Part shown: positions 9,601 through 17,042 of the stretch, in pieces | How positions within the stretch are numbered: position 1 is the stretch's first letter | Layout of the letters: the number at the start of each line of letters is the position of its first letter | From: Anaerolineae bacterium | Lineage (GTDB): Bacteria; Chloroflexota; Anaerolineae; 4572-78; J111 | Reading direction: 5' to 3' | DNA length: 32,077 nt | Assembly (NCBI GenBank): GCA_016931895.1 | Contig: JAFGDY010000200.1 | Coordinates: 1-32,077, forward strand | The notes under the pieces: generated by a model | Told to the model about the DNA's origin: nothing | What the model saw: the letters and a program-made list of their open reading frames with translations, nothing else | Database searches by the model: none | Translations under genes and position numbers: made by a program

Positions 9601-10203
9601 CTAATGTTTCACTCTTTTAGGTAACTGCTTTTCAACATACGTCTTCCCGGCAGGGGTTAAGGTCATTTTGCCGGTTTTGGTGGTTCTGATCCAACCATGC
9701 TGATTGGCCGTCAGGCGCAAACTGTGTTCAAGGTTGAGCGGCGCTCGAATCTTGGCCTGCCGATAACAGGTATAAACGTGGTCGGGGGTAATTGATTTGA
9801 GTTTGAGGGTATATTGCAAATAATATAAAAAAACTATATTTCGTTCCTCATTGGTAATGGGGAATTTGGCATCCATAAACTCCACCAGCGAGGGACGGCC
9901 ATCTTGCGTGCCCAGGTCAAGGTCTTTAACTAAGGTATAGGCCGGCACAGGTGGAGCAGGCTCTTTAGGCAGAGATTCAGGCTCACTTTTTGCTTCTTCA
10001 CCAGGCTCAAACACAGGAGTAGGAACAGCCGGTGTAGCCGCAGTTTTAGTTTTTCGGGTTCTTCGGGCAGGCTTCAGCTCCTCTGTTACATCTATACCGG
10101 CAAAATGTGTTTTAAAATCATTATAAATAATCTTAACAAAACTCTCACTGCCCTCCACCTCCAGCAGCCCTTGGGTTAAGTCTATTTTTAATTTTGTCGT
10201 CAT
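9601..10203 (-). CDS. Hypothetical protein with C-terminal winged-helix-like region
   Basis: I do not recognise a named family. The 200-residue start at ATG 10203 is preferred because GTAGGAG lies 8 nt upstream; the longer frame to 10269 adds only improbable residues. The N-terminal 35 residues (KIDLTQGLLEVEGSESFVK and following) look like a small beta-strand plus helix module. Residues about 45-105 are low-complexity Lys/Ala/Pro/Glu linker. The C-terminal half (about 110-200), with LVEFMDAKFPITNEERN, a tyrosine-rich helix and TANQHGWIRTTKTG followed by LTPAGKTYVE, reads like a winged helix. A DNA-binding or regulatory role is an inference only. It is divergent from the glycosyltransferase gene that starts at 10323, with about 120 bp between them. 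Confidence 0.7.
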   Translation of the reverse strand: MTTKLKIDLTQGLLEVEGSESFVKIIYNDFKTHFAGIDVTEELKPARRTRKTKTAATPAVPTPVFEPGEEAKSEPESLPKEPAPPVPAYTLVKDLDLGTQDGRPSLVEFMDAKFPITNEERNIVFLYYLQYTLKLKSITPDHVYTCYRQAKIRAPLNLEHSLRLTANQHGWIRTTKTGKMTLTPAGKTYVEKQLPKRVKH

Positions 10204-10287
10204 CACCAAAACTCCTACCCGTTTGATACCTCTACCTTGATTATAGCACATCCAGGCCCACCAAAACAAGGTTTTACCGCCTTAAAT

Positions 10288-10314
10288 TTGGCAACAACCT
10301 CAATCTGATATAGT
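10288..10314 (+). promoter_or_regulatory. Possible promoter of glycosyltransferase gene, leaderless
   Basis: TTGGCA (10288-10293) and TATAGT (10309-10314) are separated by 15 nt, which is short. TATAGT ends only 8 nt before ATG 10323, so a transcript from here would start almost at the start codon. No Shine-Dalgarno sequence is visible, which fits a leaderless mRNA. Confidence 0.35.
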
Positions 10315-10322
10315 ATGGCCCT

Positions 10323-11498
10323 ATGATGACCACCATTGGACTTGATTATACTGCCGCTATCCGTCAATCCGCCGGAATTGGCCGCTATACCCGCGAAATG
10401 GTCAAAGCGCTGGCCCAACTGGACCCAGAAACGCAGTATCGTTTATTTGTGGCCGATGTGGGTAAAATTTTTGCGCTATCTCCCCCCGGCCCCAATTTTG
10501 CCTGGCGAACCACGCGCCTGAGTGAACGTTGGCTGGCCCGGTTGTGGTATCGCCTGCGGCTACCTGTGTGGATACAATATTGGACAGGGCCGCTTGACTT
10601 GTTCCATGCCCCAGACTTTGTGCTGCCACCGGTCAAGCCTGGTACGCCGACCTTCGTCACCATTCACGACCTCTCTTTTGTGCGCCAGCCGGAGACGGTA
10701 ATGCCGGGCATGGAAGCTCATCTGAACCGCTGGGTGCCCCATTCAGTTAAAAAGGCCAGCCACGTGATTGCCGTGTCCGAGGCGACGCGGCAAGATTTGA
10801 TTGACCTTTACCGAACGCCCCCGGAAAAAATTACCACCCTTTATCACGGCGTAACCCCTGACTTCAAACCCGTAACGGAGCCGGCCGACCTGCTTGCCAT
10901 ACGGCAAAAGTATGGGTTGGCCGACCGTCCCTTTGTGTTGAGCGTCAGCACCATCCAGCCCCGCAAAAATTACAGGCGTCTCATTCAGGCCTTTGCCCGG
11001 ATAAACCCTTCATTTTCGCTGGTGATAGGGGGCAGCAAAGGCTGGCACTATGCTGATATTTTTGCCGAAGTGGCCAGGCTGGGCCTGGAGGGTCGGGTTC
11101 ACTTTCCCGGCTTTATCCCCGACGCAGATTTACCGGCCCTTTACAGTGCCGCCATTTTATTTGTATATCCTTCTCTATACGAAGGTTTTGGGCTGCCTCT
11201 GCTGGAAGCAATGGCCTGCGGCACGCCCGTGATTGCCTCCAATCAATCTTCCCTGCCGGAAGTGGTGGGCCAGGCCGGGCTGCTGGTTGATCCTTATGAT
11301 GTGGCTGCTTTAGCCGCAGCAATGTCAAACATTCTGGCCGATCCAAATCTGCGCCAAACCTTAGCGCAGGCCGGACAGGTTCAGGCAAAGAAGTTTACCT
11401 GGGAAAAAACGGCCACCAGGTTACTGGCCCTATACCACCAATTATTACCAGGAGGCATAAAGGTAAAGGAAGAAGTAGGTACCAGGAGTAAATGGTAA
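10323..11498 (+). CDS. GT4-family glycosyltransferase (first of tandem pair)
   Basis: A 391-residue GT-B-fold retaining glycosyltransferase, expected to transfer a sugar from a nucleotide-sugar donor to a lipid- or glycan-linked acceptor at the cytoplasmic face of the membrane. The N-terminal acceptor domain begins with GIGRYTREMVKAL and holds VTIHDLSF and HVIAVSEATRQDL. The C-terminal donor domain has VSTIQPRKNYRRLI, VHFPGFIPDADLPALY and the EX7E motif E287-E295 in EGFGLPLLE. Two adjacent ATGs (10323 and 10326) are possible starts; neither has a Shine-Dalgarno sequence. Length and motifs are those of mannosyl- or glucosyltransferases of group 1, but the sugar cannot be told. The following gene is a paralogue of similar length with matching motifs in matching order. 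No other polysaccharide genes surround the pair. Confidence 0.92.
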   Translation: MMTTIGLDYTAAIRQSAGIGRYTREMVKALAQLDPETQYRLFVADVGKIFALSPPGPNFAWRTTRLSERWLARLWYRLRLPVWIQYWTGPLDLFHAPDFVLPPVKPGTPTFVTIHDLSFVRQPETVMPGMEAHLNRWVPHSVKKASHVIAVSEATRQDLIDLYRTPPEKITTLYHGVTPDFKPVTEPADLLAIRQKYGLADRPFVLSVSTIQPRKNYRRLIQAFARINPSFSLVIGGSKGWHYADIFAEVARLGLEGRVHFPGFIPDADLPALYSAAILFVYPSLYEGFGLPLLEAMACGTPVIASNQSSLPEVVGQAGLLVDPYDVAALAAAMSNILADPNLRQTLAQAGQVQAKKFTWEKTATRLLALYHQLLPGGIKVKEEVGTRSKW

Positions 11499-11538
11499 AC
11501 CAGCGATTCCCTGTTTGGTAGAGAGCCATCCCCTCAAT

Positions 11539-11606
11539 CCCCCCCAACGGGGGGTAAGTTGGCCGGTTCTCCCCCTCTGTGGGGGGGGTAGAGGGGGGCT
11601 ACCAAC
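11539..11606. repeat. G/C-tract inverted repeats between the two glycosyltransferase genes
   Basis: Two hairpins with homopolymer arms lie side by side: a C6/G6 stem with an AAC loop at about 11540-11554, and CCCCCTCT (11571-11578) pairing with AGAGGGGG (11590-11597), framed by GTTGG (11558-11562) and CCAAC (11602-11606). An uninterrupted G8 and a G6 tract could also form other structures. No U-run follows, so it is not a classic intrinsic terminator. It looks like a dispersed intergenic repeat type, but there is only one copy in this window. Confidence 0.5.
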
Positions 11607-11642
11607 TCATAACCGGAATTACTGGTGGCAAACCATAGCTCC

Positions 11643-11677
11643 CTAATTCCTAACTCCTAATTCCTGATCCCTGACCC
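11643..11677. repeat. Heptamer array 1 (five units)
   Basis: There are five contiguous 7-bp units: CTAATTC, CTAACTC, CTAATTC, CTGATCC and CTGACCC. A partial unit, CTACC, then leads into ATG 11683. The array occupies the place where a ribosome binding site would be. Two other 35-bp heptamer arrays with different unit sequences occur at 15113-15147 and 31706-31740. Confidence 0.75.
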
Positions 11678-11682
11678 CTACC

Positions 11683-12825
11683 ATGCATATTACAGTTGAT
11701 GTTTCTCCCACCGCCCAAAAACACGCCGGCTTGGGCCGCTACGCCGGAGAAATCGCCCGTGCTCTGGCCAGCAAGAATAATATTGAGCTGTCCCTCTTTT
11801 ACAACCGGCAAGGCCAGGCCGAATTGCCCGACTATCTCAGCCACATCCCCTATCAAACGGTCAACATCGGCAACAAACCCTGGCGAATGGCGGTCTGGCT
11901 CTCCCAATTGTTTCGTTGGCCAATGGATAAAACCTTTGGCGCCACGGAAATCTTTCACGCCACCAATCACCTGCTGGCTCACTTTCAACACGCTCGCACC
12001 GTTTATACCCTGCACGACCTTATTTTTCTCCACTACCCGGAATATCACCTGGCTTACAATCGCTGGTATCTCACCCTGACCATGCCCCTGTATCTCAAGG
12101 CCGCCGATATGATTGTGACGCCTTCGGAATGTTCCAAACGGGATGCTATCAAATTTTATGGGATAGCGGCAGAAAAAATAAAGGTAATTTACGAAGCCCC
12201 GGCTCCCACTTTTAAACCAGTCACCGATCCTGCCAACCTGGCCCGCGTCCGCCAAACTTACCACCTGCCCGAAAAATACATTCTGCACGTAGCCACCATT
12301 GAGCCGCGCAAAAACCTGATCCGTTTGCTGGACGCCTTCAAGCCGCTGCTGGCCGACTGGCCGGATTTGAAACTGGTGCTGGTTGGCAAAAAAGGATGGC
12401 TTTTTGAGTCGTTCTTTCAACATTTGCAGGCCTCGGGCCTGGCCGAAAACGTCATCTTCCCCGGCTACGTGGCAGAGGCCGACCTGCCCGCCTTTTACCA
12501 ACTGGCCGCAATTTTTGCGTTCCCTTCTCTATACGAAGGTTTTGGTCTGGGGCCGCTGGAAGCAATGGCTTGCGGCACGCCGGTAGTTTGCAGCAACAGT
12601 TCCAGCCTGCCGGAAGTGGCGGGGGATGCCGGTTTGCTGGTTGACCCCACCGACACTGCCGCCCTCCATCAAACCCTGCGGCGAATTTTGGAGGATGCGG
12701 AATTACGGGCTAACTTGGTCCAACGTGGCCTGGCCCAAGCGCAAAAGTTCACCTGGGCCAGGGCGGTAACTGAGCTAGAGGCGGTATACGAGTCTTTAAA
12801 ATCAAAAAGAGCCAGTTTAACCTGA
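11683..12825 (+). CDS. GT4-family glycosyltransferase (second of tandem pair)
   Basis: A 380-residue paralogue of the preceding glycosyltransferase with the same GT-B layout: GLGRYAGEIARAL at the N-terminus, YTLHDLIFLHYPEYH, MIVTPSECSKRDAI, VATIEPRKNLIRLL, VIFPGYVAEADLPAFY and the EX7E motif E285-E293 in EGFGLGPLE. It probably adds another sugar in the same surface-glycan or glycolipid pathway, but donor and acceptor are unknown. Around the EX7E motif the two genes share more than 20 identical consecutive bases, so they look like products of tandem duplication. The start ATG follows a heptamer array and has no Shine-Dalgarno sequence. The last codons and the stop lie inside the terminator stem of the convergent tRNA-Cys gene (12808-12829). 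Confidence 0.92.
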   Translation: MHITVDVSPTAQKHAGLGRYAGEIARALASKNNIELSLFYNRQGQAELPDYLSHIPYQTVNIGNKPWRMAVWLSQLFRWPMDKTFGATEIFHATNHLLAHFQHARTVYTLHDLIFLHYPEYHLAYNRWYLTLTMPLYLKAADMIVTPSECSKRDAIKFYGIAAEKIKVIYEAPAPTFKPVTDPANLARVRQTYHLPEKYILHVATIEPRKNLIRLLDAFKPLLADWPDLKLVLVGKKGWLFESFFQHLQASGLAENVIFPGYVAEADLPAFYQLAAIFAFPSLYEGFGLGPLEAMACGTPVVCSNSSSLPEVAGDAGLLVDPTDTAALHQTLRRILEDAELRANLVQRGLAQAQKFTWARAVTELEAVYESLKSKRASLT

Positions 12826-12829
12826 CTCT
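12797..12829 (-). terminator. Terminator of tRNA-Cys, inside the 3' end of a convergent gene
   Basis: Read on the minus strand, AGAGTCAG, loop GTTAAA, CTGGCTCT forms an 8-bp stem with one G-U pair (12829-12808), followed by TTTTTGATTTT. It begins 10 bp after the tRNA 3' end. It contains the TGA stop (12823-12825) of the plus-strand glycosyltransferase gene. On the plus strand there is no T-run after the stem, so it should act mainly on the tRNA transcript. Confidence 0.7.
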
Positions 12830-12838
12830 TCTAATCAG

Positions 12839-12910
<72 letters not shown>

Positions 12911-12927
12911 ACCGTTAGGCTATGGCT

Positions 12928-12955
12928 ATTTTACCATGTCTACTTGTCTCGTCAA
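12928..12955 (-). promoter_or_regulatory. Promoter of tRNA-Cys
   Basis: On the minus strand TTGACG (12955-12950) and TAAAAT (12933-12928) are separated by 16 nt, giving a start about 10 nt before the mature tRNA 5' end at 12910. The 100-bp repeat element begins 2 bp upstream of the -35 box. Confidence 0.65.
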
Positions 12956-12957
12956 AT

Positions 12958-13057
12958 CGGGTGCGTCCAGAATTTTGGGAAATCTGGACAAACCAGGGGG
13001 GAATTCGGGGGGATACCCCCGCGCCCCCCGGTCTATCCTAAAATTTCGGACAGACCC
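12958..13057. repeat. MITE-like palindromic element, copy A
   Basis: This 100-bp element matches 29896-29995 at roughly 85% identity by eye. Its ends are imperfect inverted repeats (GTCCAGAATTTTGGG at the left; CCTAAAATTTCGGAC at the right). The middle holds GGGGGGATACCCCC and a C-rich stretch, so the whole can fold into two or three hairpins. It lies between the stop of the FG-GAP protein gene (13071) and the tRNA-Cys promoter. Confidence 0.8.
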
Positions 13058-13070
13058 TGGAGATAAGGGT

Positions 13071-15047
13071 TCAGTTTTTCTGGATCACCGGCAGGTAGGC
13101 CGGGATGCCATTGGCAATAACTATGGCCTGCCGTTGCAGCACGTTGCCCAGGCCATCATCCATTAACACTGTGTTGGCGATAACGTAAGGCTCGGTAATT
13201 TGTTCGCTCACGGTAACGCCATAGGTGATGGTAACCGGCATTCCCCCGCTGACAGCCCCGGTCCAGGTAATGACTCCCCCCGATTCGCCATAACTGCCGG
13301 CCGAGGCCCACAGATTATGCAAATAATTGACTTCACCGGGCAGGGTATCGGTGACAACGACCTTGGGCAAGTTCAGGCCGGAATTTTGGAGGGTGATGGT
13401 GTAAGTCAGCACGTCGCCGGGGCCGGGCAACATGGGCTGCGCCCACTTACGTGAAGCTTGCAGGGAACCGATTAAGATCGAGCCGGTGCGCCGGTAGTTT
13501 CCCCGGCCCGTGCCCCACAGAATATGCGCATTGGCAGTGCCGGGCAGGTCGTAAGCCACAAAACCGGCGTGGGCCGTATTCAGCACCACTTCCAAATCGG
13601 CGTCGCTGTCAATATTGGCCAGGGTGGGCGCAGCCAGGGCGCCGTTCCAATCGGCGCTGCCAAAGGCCAGGGGCAAATCAACTTCCCGGAGAGGTGTGCC
13701 CTGGTAATTGAGAATGTGCAGTTTGCCGGTCTGGTTACTCCCCTTCTCCACCCAGGAAGCAAAAATAACTTCGGCGTAACCATCAGCGTCCAGGTCGGCC
13801 ACCACCGGCTCGGAAGCAAAACGGTAGGGTCTACTGCCGGAGTAAACGGCGTAAGGCCAGGCGTGATGCTCGGTTTTGTCCGGCCAGAAAACGTGAACGC
13901 GGCCATCATAGGAGGAATACAGGATTTCCAGCTTACCATCGCCGTCCAGGTCGGCGGTGACGGGGTTGGGTTGGTTGTTTTCGATAATGTTATAATCCTC
14001 GGTCAGAGGAGCGCCCGTATCTACCGGGACAGTCTGCCAATCGTAGCCGCCCGCATTGAAACGGCTGCGGTCTGCGTTGAAAACGTACACGCCATTGTAT
14101 TTGCCGGGAGGATGGCCCACGTTGCAATCGTACACGTTGCCCGTAGCCACCACTTCCAGGGCGCCATCACCATTGACATCGGCGATGACGGCCGGGCCGT
14201 GGGCAAAGTTGGTGCGGTAACTTTCCGCCCGCACCCCGTTGCACTCTCCCCAACCGCGCAGTTCAACCGTCAGGCTTTCCCATACCCCCACTTTGCCCCA
14301 CCCTTTGCCGCCATACATTGAGTGAGCCGGTATCTGGCTGCCGTCCGGTTCGTAAGCGCAAATATAGTGTACGTCGGAAGGGATCACAATCTCGCCCGTA
14401 CCGTCACCGTCCAGGTCGCCGACGGCGGCATTATCGTTGAAGACCCCCCAGGCGTAGCCGCTGTCGTCGCTCAATTGGGGCCAACCGGAACGGAGCGCGC
14501 CATCGTGCTTGTAAACCCAGGTATTAGTTTTGCTGCCAACAGCAGCGGTGACAATGATTTCCAACGTGCCGTCACCATCCAGGTCGTAGACAGAAAGGCC
14601 GCGCAATTCGCTGGAAGAGGGCTGGCGGGTCCAGACAAGGCTGCCGGTGTGGTTGAGCACATTCAAGTAACCATCGCCTTGGGCTGTCACAATCTCCAAA
14701 TCTGTATCCCCGTCAATGTCGGCCACCACTACGCCGGGCCATACCCGGCTGCCGGGGGTATCCACGCTTTGTTGAACCGTGCCATCCTCGCCGTTGAGAA
14801 TAAAAACCGTGTATGCGCCGCCAATCACCTCCATCGTGCCGTCGTTGTCCAGGTCGGCTACGGCCGGCGAGGCATACCAGCCGGTCTCGCACCAGGAGGC
14901 GTAACACCCACCGCGCTGCCACTTAAGCACAGGTGTCTGGACAGCCAACTGCGGCGCAGCCCGGGCGGCAAACCATTGGCCGCTCGCAACCACACCCAAC
15001 AGCAGAATCAATCCTAAAATCATTTCCAAAAATTTCTGCGGTTTCAT
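13071..15047 (-). CDS. Secreted FG-GAP/VCBS repeat protein with DUF11 domain
   Basis: A 658-residue exported protein. A signal peptide occupies about residues 1-31 (basic start, hydrophobic core, then ARAAP). Residues about 45-520 are FG-GAP/VCBS-like repeats, each with a DLDGDG, DLDNDG, DINGDG or DSDADL calcium-binding-type loop followed by EI/EVV; they should fold as a beta-propeller that binds Ca2+ and mediates adhesion or binding. A DUF11-type Ig domain follows (about 525-645, with TYTITLQNSG and VVVTDTLPG). The protein ends in AYLPVIQKN, a tail resembling that of the next secreted protein encoded upstream. The start ATG has GGGAGG about 12 nt upstream, a rather long spacing. No catalytic domain is seen. 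It lies downstream of the beta-helix gene on the same strand, separated by 119 bp that contain a heptamer array. Confidence 0.88.
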   Translation of the reverse strand: MKPQKFLEMILGLILLLGVVASGQWFAARAAPQLAVQTPVLKWQRGGCYASWCETGWYASPAVADLDNDGTMEVIGGAYTVFILNGEDGTVQQSVDTPGSRVWPGVVVADIDGDTDLEIVTAQGDGYLNVLNHTGSLVWTRQPSSSELRGLSVYDLDGDGTLEIIVTAAVGSKTNTWVYKHDGALRSGWPQLSDDSGYAWGVFNDNAAVGDLDGDGTGEIVIPSDVHYICAYEPDGSQIPAHSMYGGKGWGKVGVWESLTVELRGWGECNGVRAESYRTNFAHGPAVIADVNGDGALEVVATGNVYDCNVGHPPGKYNGVYVFNADRSRFNAGGYDWQTVPVDTGAPLTEDYNIIENNQPNPVTADLDGDGKLEILYSSYDGRVHVFWPDKTEHHAWPYAVYSGSRPYRFASEPVVADLDADGYAEVIFASWVEKGSNQTGKLHILNYQGTPLREVDLPLAFGSADWNGALAAPTLANIDSDADLEVVLNTAHAGFVAYDLPGTANAHILWGTGRGNYRRTGSILIGSLQASRKWAQPMLPGPGDVLTYTITLQNSGLNLPKVVVTDTLPGEVNYLHNLWASAGSYGESGGVITWTGAVSGGMPVTITYGVTVSEQITEPYVIANTVLMDDGLGNVLQRQAIVIANGIPAYLPVIQKN

Positions 15048-15112
15048 TTCTATTCACTGCCTCCCTTCACGGTAGAGCTTTCCTGAAAAAAATTAATGGA
15101 GATTCCTCAAGT

Positions 15113-15147
15113 CAAACGAGATACGCAAGACGAAATACGCTCTACGC
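15113..15147. repeat. Heptamer array 2 (five units)
   Basis: There are five contiguous 7-bp units on the plus strand: CAAACGA, GATACGC, AAGACGA, AATACGC and TCTACGC, all of the pattern NNNACGN. The array lies between the beta-helix gene stop (15167) and the FG-GAP gene start (15047), both on the minus strand. Confidence 0.7.
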
Positions 15148-15166
15148 AACATATTTAGGCGTAAAT

Positions 15167-16846
15167 TTAGCCCATTCTTTTCAAAATTACAGGCAGATAA
15201 ACATCAAGGCGCGGCCACTGGGCATTGTTGGATAAACCCGACCAGCCGGCGTTGACGTCTTGCGATTTTAGGGCGAAGAAAACAACTCCCCCGCTATCCG
15301 GTATGGCGGCTGTATAAACTTGAGTAGAATCGGGTAATGTATTGGTGAGAACAACAGCGCCGGGCCAATTAAGATCGGTGATGGATGTGTCTGAGTATCG
15401 CAACGTTGTCGTCACCACGTTTACCGGGGCGGTCCAGGAGAGCGTAACCGTGAGAATGCCGGTGCCGGTGACGGCATGGGTCACGCGCAGGTCAGTCACC
15501 GCCCCATCGTATTCGTCAGCGCCAATATCGCGGGTAGTGCCAAAGGGACGCGCGTCCCCGTCAATATCATCGTCAGCTAAACCCGCCCCCACCAAAGAAC
15601 CCTGGTCAATGGCATTGGTCGCTGTGGTGGACAGATGCAAGTTGCCGCCTGAACCGCCTGCAAATAGAGAGAGAGGTTGGTTTTGTAAATTTCCAGACAA
15701 CACGGCTGTCGCCCCATCTCGCGGCCTCAAGTTATGCGTCACCAGATTGTTGGTAATGGTGACATCTTTGGTGTTGGAAAAACGCCACTCGATAGATGAA
15801 AAAGGCGCTTGCGTTGAAGCAACCGTGTTATGCAGCACCTGGCCCCCGCAAGCCTGCCACAGGCAGATGCCGCAATCAAAGCCATCAGCCGATGAGAATA
15901 ATTCGGCATGGTTGGCAAAGACAAAATTGTTGCGAATAATGCCGCCGTAATGGTCAACATAACCGCCGCTCACGCTGGGGCAAGGATTATCGGCATAAGT
16001 GCGGGCCGTGCCGCTTGTTTCCAAACCAAAACCAATGCCGCGCGCATTATTGTTGAGCACATTGCGTTTGACGATTGTATCACGGCAGCCGCGCCACATA
16101 TGGATGCCGTGTTCCGAAAGCCCGCTGGCGCACCAAAAACCTTCAATCAGATTATCACGGATAATCCAGCCCCGGGCCTGGTGCGCATCCACTCCGCCGG
16201 TGTAACAATTGTTGCGAATATGGGGCCGTCCGGCATCGGTCAACTCAATGTGGGAACAGGCGATGAGGCCATTGTCTGGATAGTATCCCCCGGAAACGGG
16301 GTTGATTTTGATGGCCTGCTCGCCGGGGTCAACAATATGCACGTTGTAAATAAGGGTGTTCAGGGTATGGCTGCCGGCGCCGGACATCACGTGGATGGGA
16401 TGATAAAAAGCTTCCCGCAGCGTCAAGTCGGCAATGGTTATGTTGGAAGCGGCAATTTGAATAATTTCGGTAGTATCGTAGTTGCCGTCCAGAATGACGG
16501 CCTCACGATTGCCACTTGCCGAGCGCAACGTTACGTTGGGGGTATCAAACCGCAGGTAAACGCCGTTAAGGTTGTAGGTCCCGTCGGCTACCCGGATAGT
16601 GGTGTTAGGAGCGGCCGTATTGACGGCAGTTTCCAACTGAGAAACGGTGGAAACATCAACAATGGCGCCGGTTAAGGGCAACGCTGGGCAAAGATGGCTG
16701 TCGAACGGGCCTAACAACGGGGTATTTAGGAGCAGTTGGCCTGCCCCCATTTTGGGTGCAGGCCAGGCAAATGAAGCATTTACTAAACCGGCCAGCGCAA
16801 TTGGCCAAACCAGGGTAAGGATAAATCCCTTGAATTTGTGTTTCAT
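15167..16846 (-). CDS. Secreted right-handed beta-helix protein, choice-of-anchor Q type
   Basis: ATG 16846 is chosen because AGGAGGGGG lies just upstream and it opens a signal peptide (MKHKFKGF, then a hydrophobic core, cleavage near ASFA); a longer frame to 16906 lacks both. The product has 559 residues. After export, residues about 50-390 form a parallel beta-helix, with asparagine ladders such as NNCYTGG, RNVLNNNARG and ITNNLVTHN, resembling polysaccharide lyase/chondroitinase-B-type surface enzymes. No catalytic set can be assigned with confidence. Then come a choice-of-anchor Q segment (DIDGDARPFG and RDIGADEYDG) and a fibronectin-III-like domain. The last residues are VYLPVILKRMG, matching the tail of the FG-GAP protein encoded just downstream. 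The two may be co-transcribed and displayed in the same way. No terminator was found after the stop. Confidence 0.88.
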   Translation of the reverse strand: MKHKFKGFILTLVWPIALAGLVNASFAWPAPKMGAGQLLLNTPLLGPFDSHLCPALPLTGAIVDVSTVSQLETAVNTAAPNTTIRVADGTYNLNGVYLRFDTPNVTLRSASGNREAVILDGNYDTTEIIQIAASNITIADLTLREAFYHPIHVMSGAGSHTLNTLIYNVHIVDPGEQAIKINPVSGGYYPDNGLIACSHIELTDAGRPHIRNNCYTGGVDAHQARGWIIRDNLIEGFWCASGLSEHGIHMWRGCRDTIVKRNVLNNNARGIGFGLETSGTARTYADNPCPSVSGGYVDHYGGIIRNNFVFANHAELFSSADGFDCGICLWQACGGQVLHNTVASTQAPFSSIEWRFSNTKDVTITNNLVTHNLRPRDGATAVLSGNLQNQPLSLFAGGSGGNLHLSTTATNAIDQGSLVGAGLADDDIDGDARPFGTTRDIGADEYDGAVTDLRVTHAVTGTGILTVTLSWTAPVNVVTTTLRYSDTSITDLNWPGAVVLTNTLPDSTQVYTAAIPDSGGVVFFALKSQDVNAGWSGLSNNAQWPRLDVYLPVILKRMG

Positions 16847-16971
16847 AGATACCCCCTCCTGAATAAGGATGTTATAATCACCATTATTTTTGCATGGGCC
16901 TGACATTCCTATTATTAGAGTCCGGCAGACCCGGGCCAGGATACGAATCCGGTGAAAATTTTAATAAAAAC

Positions 16972-17004
16972 GGCGAATATCACCCCCAAAGGGTCACACT
17001 CGCC
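16972..17004 (-). terminator. Terminator of the DUF2461 gene
   Basis: On the minus strand a stem of about 14 bp with one mismatch (outer GGCGA/TCGCC, inner ACCC/GGGT) is followed by GTTTTTATT. It starts about 39 bp after the stop of the minus-strand gene that ends at 17043. On the plus strand ATTTTTTAC follows, so it may work in both directions. Confidence 0.75.
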
Positions 17005-17042
17005 ATTTTTTACAAGGATGAATTTTTAGTTCAACAAAAGGG

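Noticed and set aside
16905-16970. Possible small RNA or tRNA-like sequence (GGATACGAATCC hairpin) between the beta-helix and DUF2461 genes
   Set aside because: Only one short stem; no cloverleaf, promoter or terminator arrangement supports an RNA gene.
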